From Nicotiana tabacum (Eukaryota > Streptophyta > Magnoliopsida > Solanales > Solanaceae): a DNA stretch of 64,000 nt. The translations under genes and the position numbers were made by a program. The notes beneath the pieces were generated by a model that worked only from the letters and a program-made list of their open reading frames with translations, had not been told where the DNA came from and searched no databases. This document shows, in pieces, positions 44,740 through 56,862 of this stretch; the stretch's first letter is position 1; every line of letters starts with the position of its first letter. The DNA lies in assembly GCF_000715075.1 (NCBI RefSeq), contig NC_134084.1, positions 97,382,411 through 97,446,410 of the forward strand, given 5' to 3'.

Positions 44740-46317
44740 CTCATTTACTTGTGATGATGTAGTGGGTGCATGATTGGAGAATGATTTTTTTTTTGTAACA
44801 ACTTGTGTAGATTGGTTGACGTTGTAGTTTATTAGTGATATTTTGAAGTTTAATTCTAGTATGTTAGCATTAGTTTTTTTATTTTCTTATTTTGCTACTT
44901 CATTTACTTGTAGTATTAATTAAAATCCTTGATTTTTCTTTATGCCGCAATGCTTTTTCAAGAAAATAATTTATGTCGAACTGGGTGACTTTTCCCTATG
45001 ATAGATGGCGTGACAACTTTCTTAATAGATTAGCCTTATTTAGTTTTATTTTTTTAGGTAAATATTTTTTTTAGTTAGTTTAGTAGCTAGTAGTGAATAA
45101 ATTGGTTATTGGGTGTAATCTTTTGTCCATAAACCAACATGTGGCTTGTTTGGTACCAACATAATTTAAACTTTGGCATATGATGTTTTGATCTTTAAAA
45201 TGAAAAATGATAATCCTTGTTGTGACTTTTAGGTTCTATTTTTGGCTCTTTGATTCAATAAATAGCTTTTTAGGCTATATGTGATTTTCTTTGGGTTCAT
45301 TGGTTTTAATTGGATTTTGGATTTATATGTCACTCGACTTTGCATGTGTAGTGAGATTTGTTATGAGTTCTTTTGCATTATTTGTAGTCTAGAAATTGTC
45401 CGGAATGTGCTTCAAGGCGAAATCCTAGACGAACTTGGTTTAAAAAATAATGTTAGGCCTTCCTTGGACCATTATTGTGCCTTAAATTTTCCACCCTTAC
45501 ATAATTTCCCTAGTCAACCCCTTTTGAGCCTTGAAACTTTTTCTTTGGCAACCATGTTACAAGATTTAACCATTTGTTCTTTATTGATCTAGCTTTTGAC
45601 ACCCTACCTCCTTAAGTACTTTGAAAGTATAAACATAGGCTAAAAGCCTAAGTTTGTGGGTGAAAGTTGGAAAAGTTGTGATGTGGAAGTTGCTTAAAAG
45701 GTGAAAGGTAATGAAAAAGAGTAATATTTGGAAAAAAAGGAAGGAAAATTAAGGAATTGTGAATAAATGGAAGACTAGGTGATGAAATAAAAAACAAAGA
45801 AAGGGTGGAAAAGTTCTTGAAGGAAGTGTACTTTGATTGTTGAAACATTATAGTGCTTAGGGAGGTTTTGAGTCACTCTAACAAAAATTATTCCCTACCT
45901 TAACCAAAAGACGAAACTACAATCCTTTAAGTCATGCTTGATTTTAAACCAAGTGTGTCTATATTAGTAGAGAAATACATGAAGGCCAAGCCTATGGCAC
46001 TACTTTTGTGCATTTGAATATCTTTGTGAGAGTGAGAGTTAATTCTTTCCATTTGATATCCCATTTGTGTTTAAATTGTAATTTATAAGTTGGAATTCTC
46101 TCATAAGTGTGAGGGCACATGAAATTTTAAGTTGAGAACTTAATCCAATCTCCAATTGGGAGGAATGAACAAAAGAAAATTATTTTTGATAATGAGGCAA
46201 ATTTTGAAGCTTTAGCGTCATGACTTTGTTGCTACTTTTATTAAGGTGGTGTTTGAGCACTTGAAATAAAAAGATATTCTTGTGAAGTTTTCAATGACTC
46301 ATATGCCTTGGATTAAT
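44740..46317 (+). other. Element G non-coding tail
   Basis: No ORF of note. Stretches at 44990-45040 and 45850-46060 resemble the tails of A and C. No clear polypurine tract adjoins the 3' LTR, whose first bases also differ from the 5' LTR, so the junction may have been altered. Confidence 0.6.
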
Positions 46318-46787
46318 TGTTTGTACCAACTTATCTTGCATTAATCTTAGATTTTTGCTATCTTTGATTGAGTAAATCGCGTGTTTAATGTCGTTTACAT
46401 CCATTTTACAGGTTTTATATGATTTAGAAGTGATTGTGAAGAAACCAAGTGAAAACAAGTCAAACAGGAGCGAAAATGAAAACTGGAACACTGCCCAGTA
46501 AATTACCCTACGCGAACGCGATGGGTTGAACGCGAATGCGAAGGGTTGAACGCGAGCGCGAAGCTTCAGGAAATAAACCTTCCGAACGCGAAGTGTTGTA
46601 CGTGAATGCGAAGCAGGAGGAAACATACTTACGCGAACGCGAAAGTACAAATGCGAACGCGAAAGTGAAGGAATCAAACCTTTGCGAATGCGAAGAAGAA
46701 AATGGGCGGAAAAGCCTGGGCAGTTCTGGAATTTCATGATTTGACCCCAAACCATTTAAAACACAACTCAGCTCATTTGTAAAAGAT

Positions 46788-48494
46788 TTTTTTTGGTGCA
46801 AAAGATAAGTAATATATATATTAAAGCATGCGTACAGGGGTTTGATGCTCATGCACCATATTACAATTAGGATTAAGATTTATACTATTACAGCTAGCCG
46901 AGGCGTCGCCCAAAACACACTGGCGAGCCTCTATGCTAGGGACTGCCACTTGTCTATCTAGGTTGTCAAAATAAAAGTCATCAGTCCTAGTAGATATACT
47001 ATTAGTAACAAAATTTTTGGCGGTAGCACGGTCTTCATGTTGCTGCAACTCAGAGGTGAGTACCATACGGTGATATAATGTACCATGTTTGTTTGCTAGA
47101 AACCAATCTGAAACTAAGTTTGGTGGCCTAACAAAAATTTGCAACTCATCAGTAAGTTGCATTCCACTACCTAGCTTTGCAAGATGGCCTGCTACTCCAT
47201 TTTGTTCCCTGTACACATGGTGAACTACTAGATCATGGAGAGACTTGAGGAGATGCCTGCAGTCAAAAATTAAGTTAGAAAATTTGGGCTAGCATCAGTC
47301 AACAATGTAATAATCTCCTTTGCATCCGTTTCCACTTCCAGCGACAACAGTTGCGTTTGTATTGCTATGCTTAAGCCTTTAATGAGTGCCTGCAATTCAG
47401 CTGTGATACAGTGAGTATGAGGAACTGAGCCAGCAAATCCCACAATCCAATCACCCAAGTGATTTCTAATGACGCCTCCAATGCCATCTGTGTTATTTTC
47501 ATCATATGTTGCCCCATCCATATTGAGTTTGTAGTAATTTGGCTTTGGAGGAATCCACCTTAAATGGATTGGAACTCTGTTGACATGGGCCTGATTTGGT
47601 GTAACCATATAAGCATATTCAAGAGCGTAGTTCAAAGCATTACGAGGGTTTGGCCTACCTTCTTTATGCTCATGAAGGTTCTTGTTGCTGGTTAGCCATA
47701 GGTGCCAAAGGCTAATAGCTTAGAAAGTCTTAGGATTTATTTTATGAAGGAGATAAATCCCTTTATAGTTTATAAGCCTGTGTAGCCAATGTATAGGACC
47801 AAATGTGGTAGTAAATGAATTAATATAAGTAGATAAGCCTAGTAATTGCTAGTAATGTTGAGCATGGCAGCAATCCATAAAAATATGACTAATATTTTTA
47901 GGAGTGTTATGACAGAATTTGCAGTTTGGATTTAAAGAGATTCCTATGTGGTGTAGGTAATGTAGAATTGGTAGTCGATTGTGAAGAAATAGCCACAGAA
48001 AAGTTGGATCTTGGGTTGGATGGGCAGTTGCCAAATCCATTTAAAGTGAGTAGAATTATGTTGCTGGTAGCAGCCACTGTTGAGCAGTGTTCTATACATA
48101 GATTGAAGTGTGAAATTTCCGTCAGGAGTTAGCCCCCGAAAAAGGTGATCAATTTGTTGGTTATACTGGGAAATGTAAATTTTATTAATGATTTTTTTGA
48201 GATCTATGGGTATTTCGAAGCAGAAATTTTCCCAGTTCCACACATGGTTTGTGAGCAAACTAGACACTGTATCAGTATCATGAGTATGAGGTAGTGGACC
48301 TATTAACAAGGACCTTAATATGGTTCCTGGCTTGACCCATGGATCAGTCCATAGTTTAATATTGGTTCCTGTTCCTAATAACCAATTGATACCCATTTGG
48401 AAGTGGTTCCAGCCTTTTAAAATATTTTTCCATGTTGCAGAAGTAGCAACCCCAGGTTTAAGATGGAGATATTTTTAAGAATTATTGTTGCCAT
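46788..48494 (-). mobile_element. LINE (non-LTR retrotransposon), 5'-truncated
   Basis: Minus strand, 1.7 kb, flanked by the 13-base duplication ATTTGTAAAAGAT (46775-46787 and 48495-48507). It ends with a short A run (on the minus strand) next to the left duplication. Only the 3' part of ORF2 is present, as is usual for LINE copies that stop early during target-primed reverse transcription. Confidence 0.92.
46821..48396 (-). pseudogene. LINE ORF2 end: zinc-binding reverse transcriptase tail and RNase H
   Basis: Piece 1 (48396-47944): GINWLLGTGTNIKLWTDPWV, then TLQSMYRTLL and FKWIWQLPIQPKIQLF, the zf-RVT region. It continues in another frame (48040-47849) with CKFCHNTPKNISHIFMDC. Piece 2 (47635-47270) is an RNase H domain: WIPPKPNYYKLNMDGATYD, GGVIRNHLGDWIVGF, TAELQALIKGLSIA, then VETDAKEII. 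Piece 3 (47216-46821) starts with the last helix, YREQNGVAGHLAKLG. Three frame changes. Confidence 0.88.
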
Positions 48495-50358
48495 ATTTGT
48501 AAAAGATCTTTGGCTTATTTTTCAGTCCTTAAACTAGAGAAGACAAGTTTTGGAAGCTAGGGTTCTTGCACACACACTTGGGTCTTGAAGATTTGAAGCT
48601 TTTGGCGGAGAATTTCTTACTCATTTATGTGCATTTCTTCATTTTCTTGCTTTATATTGTATATCTAAGTGTGTAGTATTTATTCCAACACTTGAATCTT
48701 GTTTACGGGAATATTCATATTTAAAGTGTGAATTAAATATCTTGTTGTACTTATGTATTGAACGATTTTTATTTATTATGAAGTGAGTTAATATTTCTTT
48801 AATTATTCTTGTTCTTTAATGTTTCCAAAGGGATTAACAAACCCTAAGACTCACCCATTTTCTTCGAATTAATTTTGGAAAAGATAATTTGGGGTTGAAA
48901 AAGATTAATTAACAAGAACTTGAGGCTTTAACTCTCACTTTATAGATTCTACCTAGGGATAGGATTAAACTACTTGTAGCCATAATCGGGTGTGCTTAAT
49001 CTCTTAATTGTTTTAGGGATAATTCAATTAGTAAATCTTGTTAGTCTTTGGAAGGAGCTAATATAGAATTATTACCCGAGGCTAATGAACATAAACTCGC
49101 TCATATTTGTAAAGTCGTGAAATCCATTGGATCGTTACATGAGTATAATTCCTCGTGTATCCATGCTTGTAGCCATTGATCATTTTATTTGCTTTCTAGG
49201 TTAGTTTATATTTTCTCATTTAGCTACAATTATTTTCTAAAAATATTTCTAAGTGTTTGTCTTAGCATAATATGTGATAATTCTCTTATACGCCTAATCG
49301 TCTACATATTATTTTCTGTGGGATTCGACTCCGACTCATAGAGGGTAAATTATATTACATGCGACCGTGTCCATTTACTTTTTAGTAGTGGATTTGGACG
49401 TCATTAGTTTTAAAGCCTATTTTTTCTCCTTTTTAGTTTTAGATTTGGTTATTTCATCTAGGTCTTTTCCCTACACCTATAAATAGTCATCAACACCATT
49501 TTTAGAGGTATTTTTGCGACCGGAGGCAAAAATATCATGTGGAACATCTTTTGGAGGAGAAAATAGAGTTCTTCATTCCTTTATCTTTTCTTTGTAATTT
49601 ATTTATGCAAAATACTTGAAAAATTGTTACTACGAACATGAGTGGCTAAGCACTCTAGTTCTAGGGTTGTGGTTGACATGATTATTAACGTTTATTAATT
49701 ACATCTTCATTAATTTGGATTATCATCTTGCGGTTGTTTCTTTGATTCTAGCTTTAATTTGTGAATTGTTGTAGCTATCAATTCACCCTATTACCTATGC
49801 TATGCTTGGGAAAGCCGTTTTTAGATTAGAGTAGAATTAGAGAGAGCTTGTTTCTGAACCCGTGGCTCGGGGGACGATTTCGCGGTTAGGATAGAAATAT
49901 ACCTAACAATTTTGCTTAATTGAATACCGTATTATATTTGTTCATGATAGACTCAATACCATAGGAATATAGGATTGATATATTGTGGGCAGGTGAGTAG
50001 TATTGTGAGAACATGCTATTCATATAAACGATCTGGTTGATTAGCAACCGTAGATAATCTGGATTAACGAGTGTGATTATTGAACTTAATAGAATTGATA
50101 ACCAACCACAACCATGAAATTTTCATCTCCTCTGAAGTAAAATCTCATCATACACATTTGCATTCTTGATAAATTAGTTATTACTTATTTAATTTCTGCA
50201 ATAGTATATTAATAGAAAAATATCACTCTTAAATATTTTGGACAATTAATTAATTCTAGTTTTCTTAGTTAACGATCAATCTATGTCTCTGTGGGTTTGA
50301 CATCCGACTTTTGAGTCACTTTATTACTTGATGGGCATGTATACTTGGGGAACCAACA

Positions 50359-53300
50359 TCTACCAAACTCTAGGTTACTCTCGTTTATTATTCTATATGT
50401 ATAAATCTAAGTCCTTTAATGCTTTCTCATTACTGTTCATCTTAAGAATGACGACCTGATCTCAACTCATACTTTGTAACTTTTTTCCATCTGCTGTTGA
50501 TTCACCTCAATCTATCACTGATAACTTGAAACCTCTTACGTAATACATTGTCACTACGACTCTCATTGTATCGAGGAACATTTGAAGTGATTTTCCTGAT
50601 CCACCTAGGGGCGATATTATAATTCAATAACCGTATTTCATGGCATCCCTACGTGGTTCATCTTATGTGAGGTATTCTAATCCCGTGCAATTCACGAAAT
50701 CCCTCATCTATGAATCATTACTTAATCGAAGGCCTAAACGTCATTCTCTTATCTATCATAATTACACTCTTATTCTACTACTAGGGCAACATTCCATCTC
50801 TTCTAAATGATCCTAGTCTTAGACTCCTCTGAGTTCATTCATGCTATACTGAGCATTCTATAACTTATGGCAACCATCAACTCTCTTGTTTTGATGGGCT
50901 TAATCCCGAGGCCTTAGCTATTCTTATCACCATCGCACTCGTTTTTTCTTATCCTTAGTCATGCCTTCCTAAAACATTGTCGTTCTACCATACTTTAGCT
51001 TGCGACCTACAATGTCTATTTATATTACTCGCAACCTTCCTTTAACTTGCTTGCACCATAGATTTCCTTATGTTATTCTGGAACATCTAGTGAGACATCA
51101 CATCATCTATAACTCTGCTTTACTCTCTTAACTAGACCTTTCGGCACCTATAAACCATAGGCTGGAAGATATGTCACTAACGATGCCGCTATTATTTCTA
51201 GATACTGAATCCCATCGCTTCTAGCCTTCTTTATGAAGTATGGACTATTCACAATCTTCTGCACTTGAGTATCTCGTACGTTATTCACCTTTACCTTGCT
51301 TACCTTAAAATCTCGCATCACATCTTCTATCTCTTTCATAACCTCCCTTCCACATAGGTAAAATTCACATCCACAACTTAAAGCTCTATTATAATACTTG
51401 CACCTCTGGTGCATACACAATCCGATGGGAGCTTCATACTGACTTCTTATGAGGCTGGTACTCTTCTAACTGGCTATACCATAGAGTCGTGATACAATCT
51501 TCTAACAATTCAATCCTTTGTCTATGAACTGCACTCAATTCTTTCTTTTAACTTATACTGGAGTCTTCTACGGTTGTATGAATGTCAACATATATGCTGC
51601 ATGGATAATACTCTGAAATCTTAAGTGCGTTCATAATATAACTAACTCTGGATCATTGATTGAATAGTTCCTTTCGTTCCATCTTAGCTTTCTTTAAACA
51701 TAAGCAATTACTTTTCCCGGTCTTTCTGCCCCCTTGTTGCGTGCATACTTAGCTTACCTTAGTTCCCACGCATGCAGGAATTTTTGTGCAACTCATATGA
51801 TCTTGAATGTTACTTTTGATTTTACTTCCTATTCATTAGCCACGGTAGGTGCCACTTTATTATGGAGTACATACAATGTTGTAGTGAGACTGTTTTTACA
51901 TGATCATTTCTTCTTCAAGTTACTATGCTTAGGTTGAAGACTTCTTCCTTATTTTCTCAGCTACTCTTTCATTGTTGTACTTAGGGAGGACCCTCCGACT
52001 CTTGCAAAGCTGTGAGCTTATTACATCGTATACTCGATGGAATTTTTTATGTTCTTCCTTGCCTAAAATTATCCGTAGTTACTTACCTCCACGCCCTTGT
52101 GCTTGTAGGGTTGCTTCTGAACTGATATTTTGATTGTCTTCCCAGTGACACTCTCTTTTGTCCCGTAACACTCATACGGTACCTTTAACTACCCCAACTC
52201 CTATCTGAATATATCTCAAGTATTACAATGTCATAACTGCGAGGTTGAATTCACTATATTGGGTTTTACTATGTTTATCTTGCACGATCTGTTGATTTGT
52301 CTATAACCTCTTGTCTTGCCATAACTAGACTGTTACTGAATCAACTACTAACTACTCGTTAATCCATTCTCATATATATATATATTCCGCATAATCTTTC
52401 TTGGGTTGTTTTTTTGTCTAAACGTGCCTCTCGCACCAGCTCCTTATATATCAAGTGTTCATTCGCACTTATTCAATAACATCTGGGCGAGAACCCTTAC
52501 TGTATCTCCCTGCCGTCAAGCTTGCATAATGTTCTAGAGTCGTAACATATCTGTGGGATTTGAATAAGTGCAATATCATCCCTTTCTTATTTTTATCACA
52601 TTATTCCTTTACTACTCCATACGTACTTGAACCTTAGAACTCTTTCTTAATACCATATCACACCATCTTCCTCCCTCTCTTTATCTTTGGCGTCTTTCAA
52701 CATCTTCACTGACTCTTACTCGCCTTGCGATAACCATTGTGTACCAAGGATAATAAAATTTCTTACTCATGAGGGTGACACCTAGTGTCACTGGAACACT
52801 TAGTCCCTTAAACTTAAATTTGCTCATAATGCTTGCTTTAGAGAAGCGTCTTCATTAATGACCTTTAAAGGTTATTCTTCCGTTGTTCATTCTATTATTG
52901 GCAAAATGCGATCTCTGAAATTCTCATGATGCCGACTATTATCAAATCCTTTTGTCCCTTATTTATGTTTTGTTTATCTTTTTCACTATCCCGTAGTGAT
53001 TTCTATTACTCCGGGGTCTATTTTTTCCTTCTGCTAATCACATTGGAGTCACCAATTTACTTCTCGAAATGAGGATATGACTTATGGCTTATGAAGGCCC
53101 ATCTCTTCTTGTCTCCCCTTAACTTGACTATAGAATCTGTCATCATGTCATATTTTGAATTACTGTTATCACTCATTTATCACATCTTACTCATAATGCT
53201 TCATTTTCTCTCTTCTTATTTTGCTGCTAATATTTCTCTATATCACCTTATTCTGAAAACTTCAACAAAATATTCTGTCACTTTTACCTCCCCTTGCTAT

Positions 53301-54184
53301 CTCACAGGCTCTTCGGGTCGCCTAACATTCTCTTTTTTTCTAGGGGCGAGAGTCATACTAAGGTAAATATTTATCACTTCTAGGATTCCACAACCTATCT
53401 TTTGAAATTTATGAACATTCTAGTATTTATATTTGACAATACAATGCTAGAGTGCACCATTTGGGTATCTCACAAGGAGATCTATTACCACATTTGCACT
53501 ATCCTTCGGAAATGTCAGCTAGCGCTAACAAACCATCCACTATTTTGGGTTACTCTAACCCCAGCTAGATCCTCATATCCTGTCCTTATCTTAAACTATA
53601 TCTATTAGCTCTCATAGGGCATAACTGAGATAGGTGTGGCCAGTTGTACATACCTCTATTACTGTTGAAGGTAACTCAAAATGCTTATATCTCTCTTCCT
53701 GAATTGTAAATAATGATAATCTTCACTAACTGGGTACCTCGTACCCTTATTCACATTGCTTTATTTACTTGTTGAAACTTGTATCTACCTTCTGATTCTC
53801 TCATTTCTTTTTACCATATGAGTGGATAGATATTCATGCCTTAGGTCTCCTTATCAAGAAGCTTACACGTCTTAGTACATACATGATCTGCTAAAGACCT
53901 TAATAAGCATCATACAAAATCGAGTTCCTCTGACTCAACTCTTCCATAGCCACATACAATCTCTTACCAAATATCTTATTGGATGTAGGTATCATTGTAT
54001 TATGAATAAAATAGAGTTTAGGAGTTTGAATTCTTACAACTGGATTCTACCACACGATCTAGAGTAAAAAGAAAGAGTGACAGTCCTAAATGACCTATAG
54101 CCTCATGCTTATAAGTTTGGTGCATAACACACCCATAAACAAGACTCTACTAGACACAACTTGTAGACTCCCTAGGATAGAACT
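50359..54184 (-). other. Element B interior without coding content
   Basis: Continues 25157-25556 after element C. Only short frames (up to 91 codons), none recognised. Together about 4.2 kb. The text is similar in character to the interiors of D and E, which do share alignable stretches with each other. I see no gag, protease, polymerase or integrase remnant. Confidence 0.65.
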
Positions 54185-54198
54185 GCTCTGATACCATT
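54185..54198 (-). promoter_or_regulatory. Element B primer binding site
   Basis: Plus strand CTGCTCTGATACCA; minus strand TGGTATCAGAGCAG, the exact Met-initiator tRNA primer site, a few bases inside the 5' LTR. Confidence 0.88.
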
Positions 54199-54200
54199 TT

Positions 54201-56592
54201 TGTCACGACCCAAACCGAAGGGCCGCGATGGGAACCGATGCCTAACTCAATCGAGTACCAACGTAACATATCCTTCGTATCATACTATCATGCTCCAATG
54301 AACTAGAAAGCAGTCATGAGAAAACCAGAATAAACATAAGAGAATACTCGATATAGGACGACCCAACGTGGTATACAAACATATACATGTGACATACAAG
54401 CCTATACGACCGAGATGGTCATCTGTAAAATCAAAACATAGGCTGACAAGGCCATACAAGTATCCATATATATGACATCTGTCTACCAGCCTCTAAGAGT
54501 ACATATATGTCATAAAGTTTGGGACAGGACCCCGCCATACCAATCAATACATGTTAAAATCATACTGACCAAACAGGCAACTCCGGAGCAAATGGAGTCC
54601 ACCAACACCTTTTGCTGAGATGATAGCGTACTTGGAGGACTGGCAAACTGTCTATTAGGACCTGAGGGTATGAAACGCAGTGTCCCCAAGCAAAAAGGAC
54701 GCTAGTACAAATAAAGTACCAAGTATGTAAGGCATAAAAAGCAGTATATAATAGTTATGAAAGAAACATGGAGTAAAAGACTCAACTTGTAAGTCTGAAC
54801 AGCTTTGTGAATCATGAAACATTTATAATACCATGCATGTGTATAAATAACATACCTTGCATAGGTATATGCGTACATAACATCATCAAGCCTCTGAGGG
54901 CATCCCATCATACCATCTCGGCCATTGTGGGTGAAATCATCAACGTATACCAGTTGATCAGGTGGTGGTGCGTATATAACATCATAACCTTTCCCCAAAC
55001 CCCATATACATATAATATATGCGTATATAAATCCATCTATTCATGGGTCAATATACATGTATAAATGAATGCAATGCATAAGAAGTAAGTCACTAAGATC
55101 TCTCGGAACGTCATAAGATCAATATGCCTTCGGATAAACTTTATCAACTACGTATATTTCTGAGACCCATGAACAGAAGATATAATAATAAAACACATGG
55201 GGAATCAAGAACATAGGCACCCCTAGTGCTTCTAGGAATAGAGCTATTTTCGAAAGTTGTATGTTTGCTCGTTTCGTTTGTATCGTATGAATCATGCCAA
55301 AAGAAAAGAAGGGATAGCCTTAACATACATTTGTAGTTTACTTAACCACAGGACATCGGTTCAGCCCGTTAGTACTTCAATCTATAGCAAACAACAAGAG
55401 ACCATTGTTAAGCTTACGGAAGCTAGAACTCAACACAAATGTGCGACTAGCTCGTCTACGAAATTTTTGACAGCTCCTCCCCTTATTCTTTTCATTTTTC
55501 CTCAAATCAAACAACAAGACCAACATGTTTAGAATGTCATATATATATATATCAATATCTAACCTCATATTCATTACAATACATCACCAAACAGTCCACA
55601 CCATCTCACCCAACAACCAAGTTCTAACTTGCACTTTCCAAGCCTTTTCTTCTTCCAAACATATCAACCACAATAGCAATAGTATTCTTAAGTTATTTAT
55701 ACTGATTTTCAACCATAAAACATCAAGAATTAAACTCTAAAATAGTCCAGCAACTACAACACTTCAACATGAAGTTCAACCTACTTCACAAGGTTCCTTT
55801 AGCAAATCAATTAGATATACATAGATTATCTTAAATACATATAGGAGAAGTTAAACCTAACCTTGGTAGCAAGAATACTTGTCCAATTAAGCTTTACTTC
55901 AAGCTCAAACAAGCCCTTTACCCCAAATAATAAAGTAGAGAGCTAACTAGGTGATCTTGATCTTCCAAGAGAGAAATCACCTTACCAACTTGCGGATTTA
56001 GTCTTGAACCCCGAGATAACTTTGAGAGATATCTTGGGCTGAAATTTTGGAGCTCCTTCACGTTGCAATAGAGTGAGAGGGATGATAAATTGTGCTTCAA
56101 AGTAAAATTGAGATATATCTATGTTTATATGGCCATACTAATGGGCTTGGGCAGATGGGTTTTGGGCTGCCCCAAGACTTGTCCATCTCTATCCTTTTCC
56201 ATTCCCTTTTAATTTGATCCACAAGCTCTAAGTAGGTGATGGACCTATTTGTCACCTACTTAATCAAGTAGGTGATTCTTGTTGGTTCTTTTTCCATTTA
56301 GAAATATGTGTCTCATCCTCGTTAAATAATTTAGACATGTGTCGAGTAGCTCAAGCAAGTAGGATGGAAAGTAAGTTGGTGAAGCAGGCAAACAACTCGT
56401 TTTTATTTGCCCAAAATCTCCTTTCTCGCGTTTAAGTGCATTCGTCCTCAACTTAGTCGTTTGTATGCTGAACGGAAATACGGATGTAATATCATTATAT
56501 CACTTTATATACTTTCATAGAGAATCTCATTTCCAAGCTTACATCAATTGACTTACATCATACTTTCACGTACGAAAACATGGGGTGTAACA
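54201..56592 (-). repeat. Element B 5' LTR
   Basis: 2392 bp, near-identical to 22914-25120 apart from indels. A minus-strand TATAAAC is at about 56124-56130, downstream in element sense of the AAGTAGGTGA palindromes (56229-56265). Confidence 0.92.
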
Positions 56593-56862
56593 TCAACAAT
56601 GAAGCCGCGTATGAATCTACGATTGCAGGTCTAGAAATGGCTAAGAACCTCGGGGCCAAAGTGATCGAAGCCAAATGTGACTCTCTCTCCTCATTGTAAA
56701 TCAGGTCAACAGAACATTCGAAGTATAAGAGGAACATATGCGGAGGTATTTGGACAACTTGCATGTAAACCCGCACCAATTCAAGGAATGCACTCTGCAA
56801 CACGTACCTCGAGATCAAAATAGTGAGGCTGATGCACTGGCCAACTTGTGCTCATCCGTTGA
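56593..56862 (+). pseudogene. Element F archaeal-type RNase H, second half
   Basis: From 56595: NNEAAYESTIAGLEMAKNLG, then AKVIEAKCDS, a small insertion in a TCTC run shifts the frame, then VNRTFEV, RRYLDNLHVNPHQFKE, CTLQHVPRDQNSEADALANL. This continues exactly where 22913 stops (IRTVNLTN / NEAAYES). It ends at the insertion of element E at 56863. Confidence 0.88.

Larger units (their letters stand above)
39584..49406 (+). mobile_element. Element G: Athila-related non-autonomous element with two unusual ORFs
   Basis: LTRs 39584-40915 and about 46318-49406 (second one split by a LINE). Primer site TGGCGCCATTGCCGGGGA at 40920-40937, identical to that of A. The interior has no gag, protease, polymerase or integrase. 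It has a zinc-knuckle ORF, a large ORF of the putative plant transposon protein type, and the shared post-ORF and AGGA signals. Duplication is ATTTT versus GTTTT within the element C LTR. Confidence 0.88.
46318..49406 (+). repeat. Element G 3' LTR, split by a LINE
   Basis: Parts 46318-46787 and 48508-49406 match the 5' LTR. The initial inverted repeat is half lost (only the TACCAACTTATC arm remains). The end is GACGTCATTA, so the final CA has become TA. Confidence 0.88.
25557..50358 (+). mobile_element. Element C: Athila-like gag-pro retrotransposon inside B
   Basis: Own sequence is 25557-28157, 36248-39583 and 49407-50358. Plus-strand layout: 5' LTR, primer site, gag, protease, non-coding tail, hairpin, polypurine tract, 3' LTR. 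It is interrupted by D (in gag-pro) and by G (in the 3' LTR). It has the same reduced gene content as element A and the same basic C-terminal tail after protease. Flanks are GTTAC and TCTAC, an imperfect duplication. Confidence 0.9.
39128..50358 (+). repeat. Element C 3' LTR, split by element G
   Basis: First part 39128-39583, second part 49407-50358. The break falls inside a segment that is continuous in the 5' LTR (GGATTTTAAAGCC near 26013). The duplication is ATTTT (39579-39583) versus GTTTT (49407-49411). The second part contains the TATA box and the U5 box. Confidence 0.9.
22914..56592 (-). mobile_element. Element B: large non-coding LTR element with Met-tRNA primer site
   Basis: Own sequence is 22914-25556 and 50359-56592; element C fills the middle. 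LTRs 22914-25120 and 54201-56592 both start TGTCA(T/C)GACCC and end TAACA. The site CTGCTCTGATACCA just left of the right LTR is the Met-initiator tRNA primer site on the minus strand, as in Tekay-type chromoviruses. The interior (about 4.3 kb in two pieces) has no open frame longer than 91 codons and no recognised domain, so it is a LARD-like non-autonomous element. Flanks CTAAC and TCAAC are a poor duplication, but target continuity in F proves the insertion. Confidence 0.88.
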
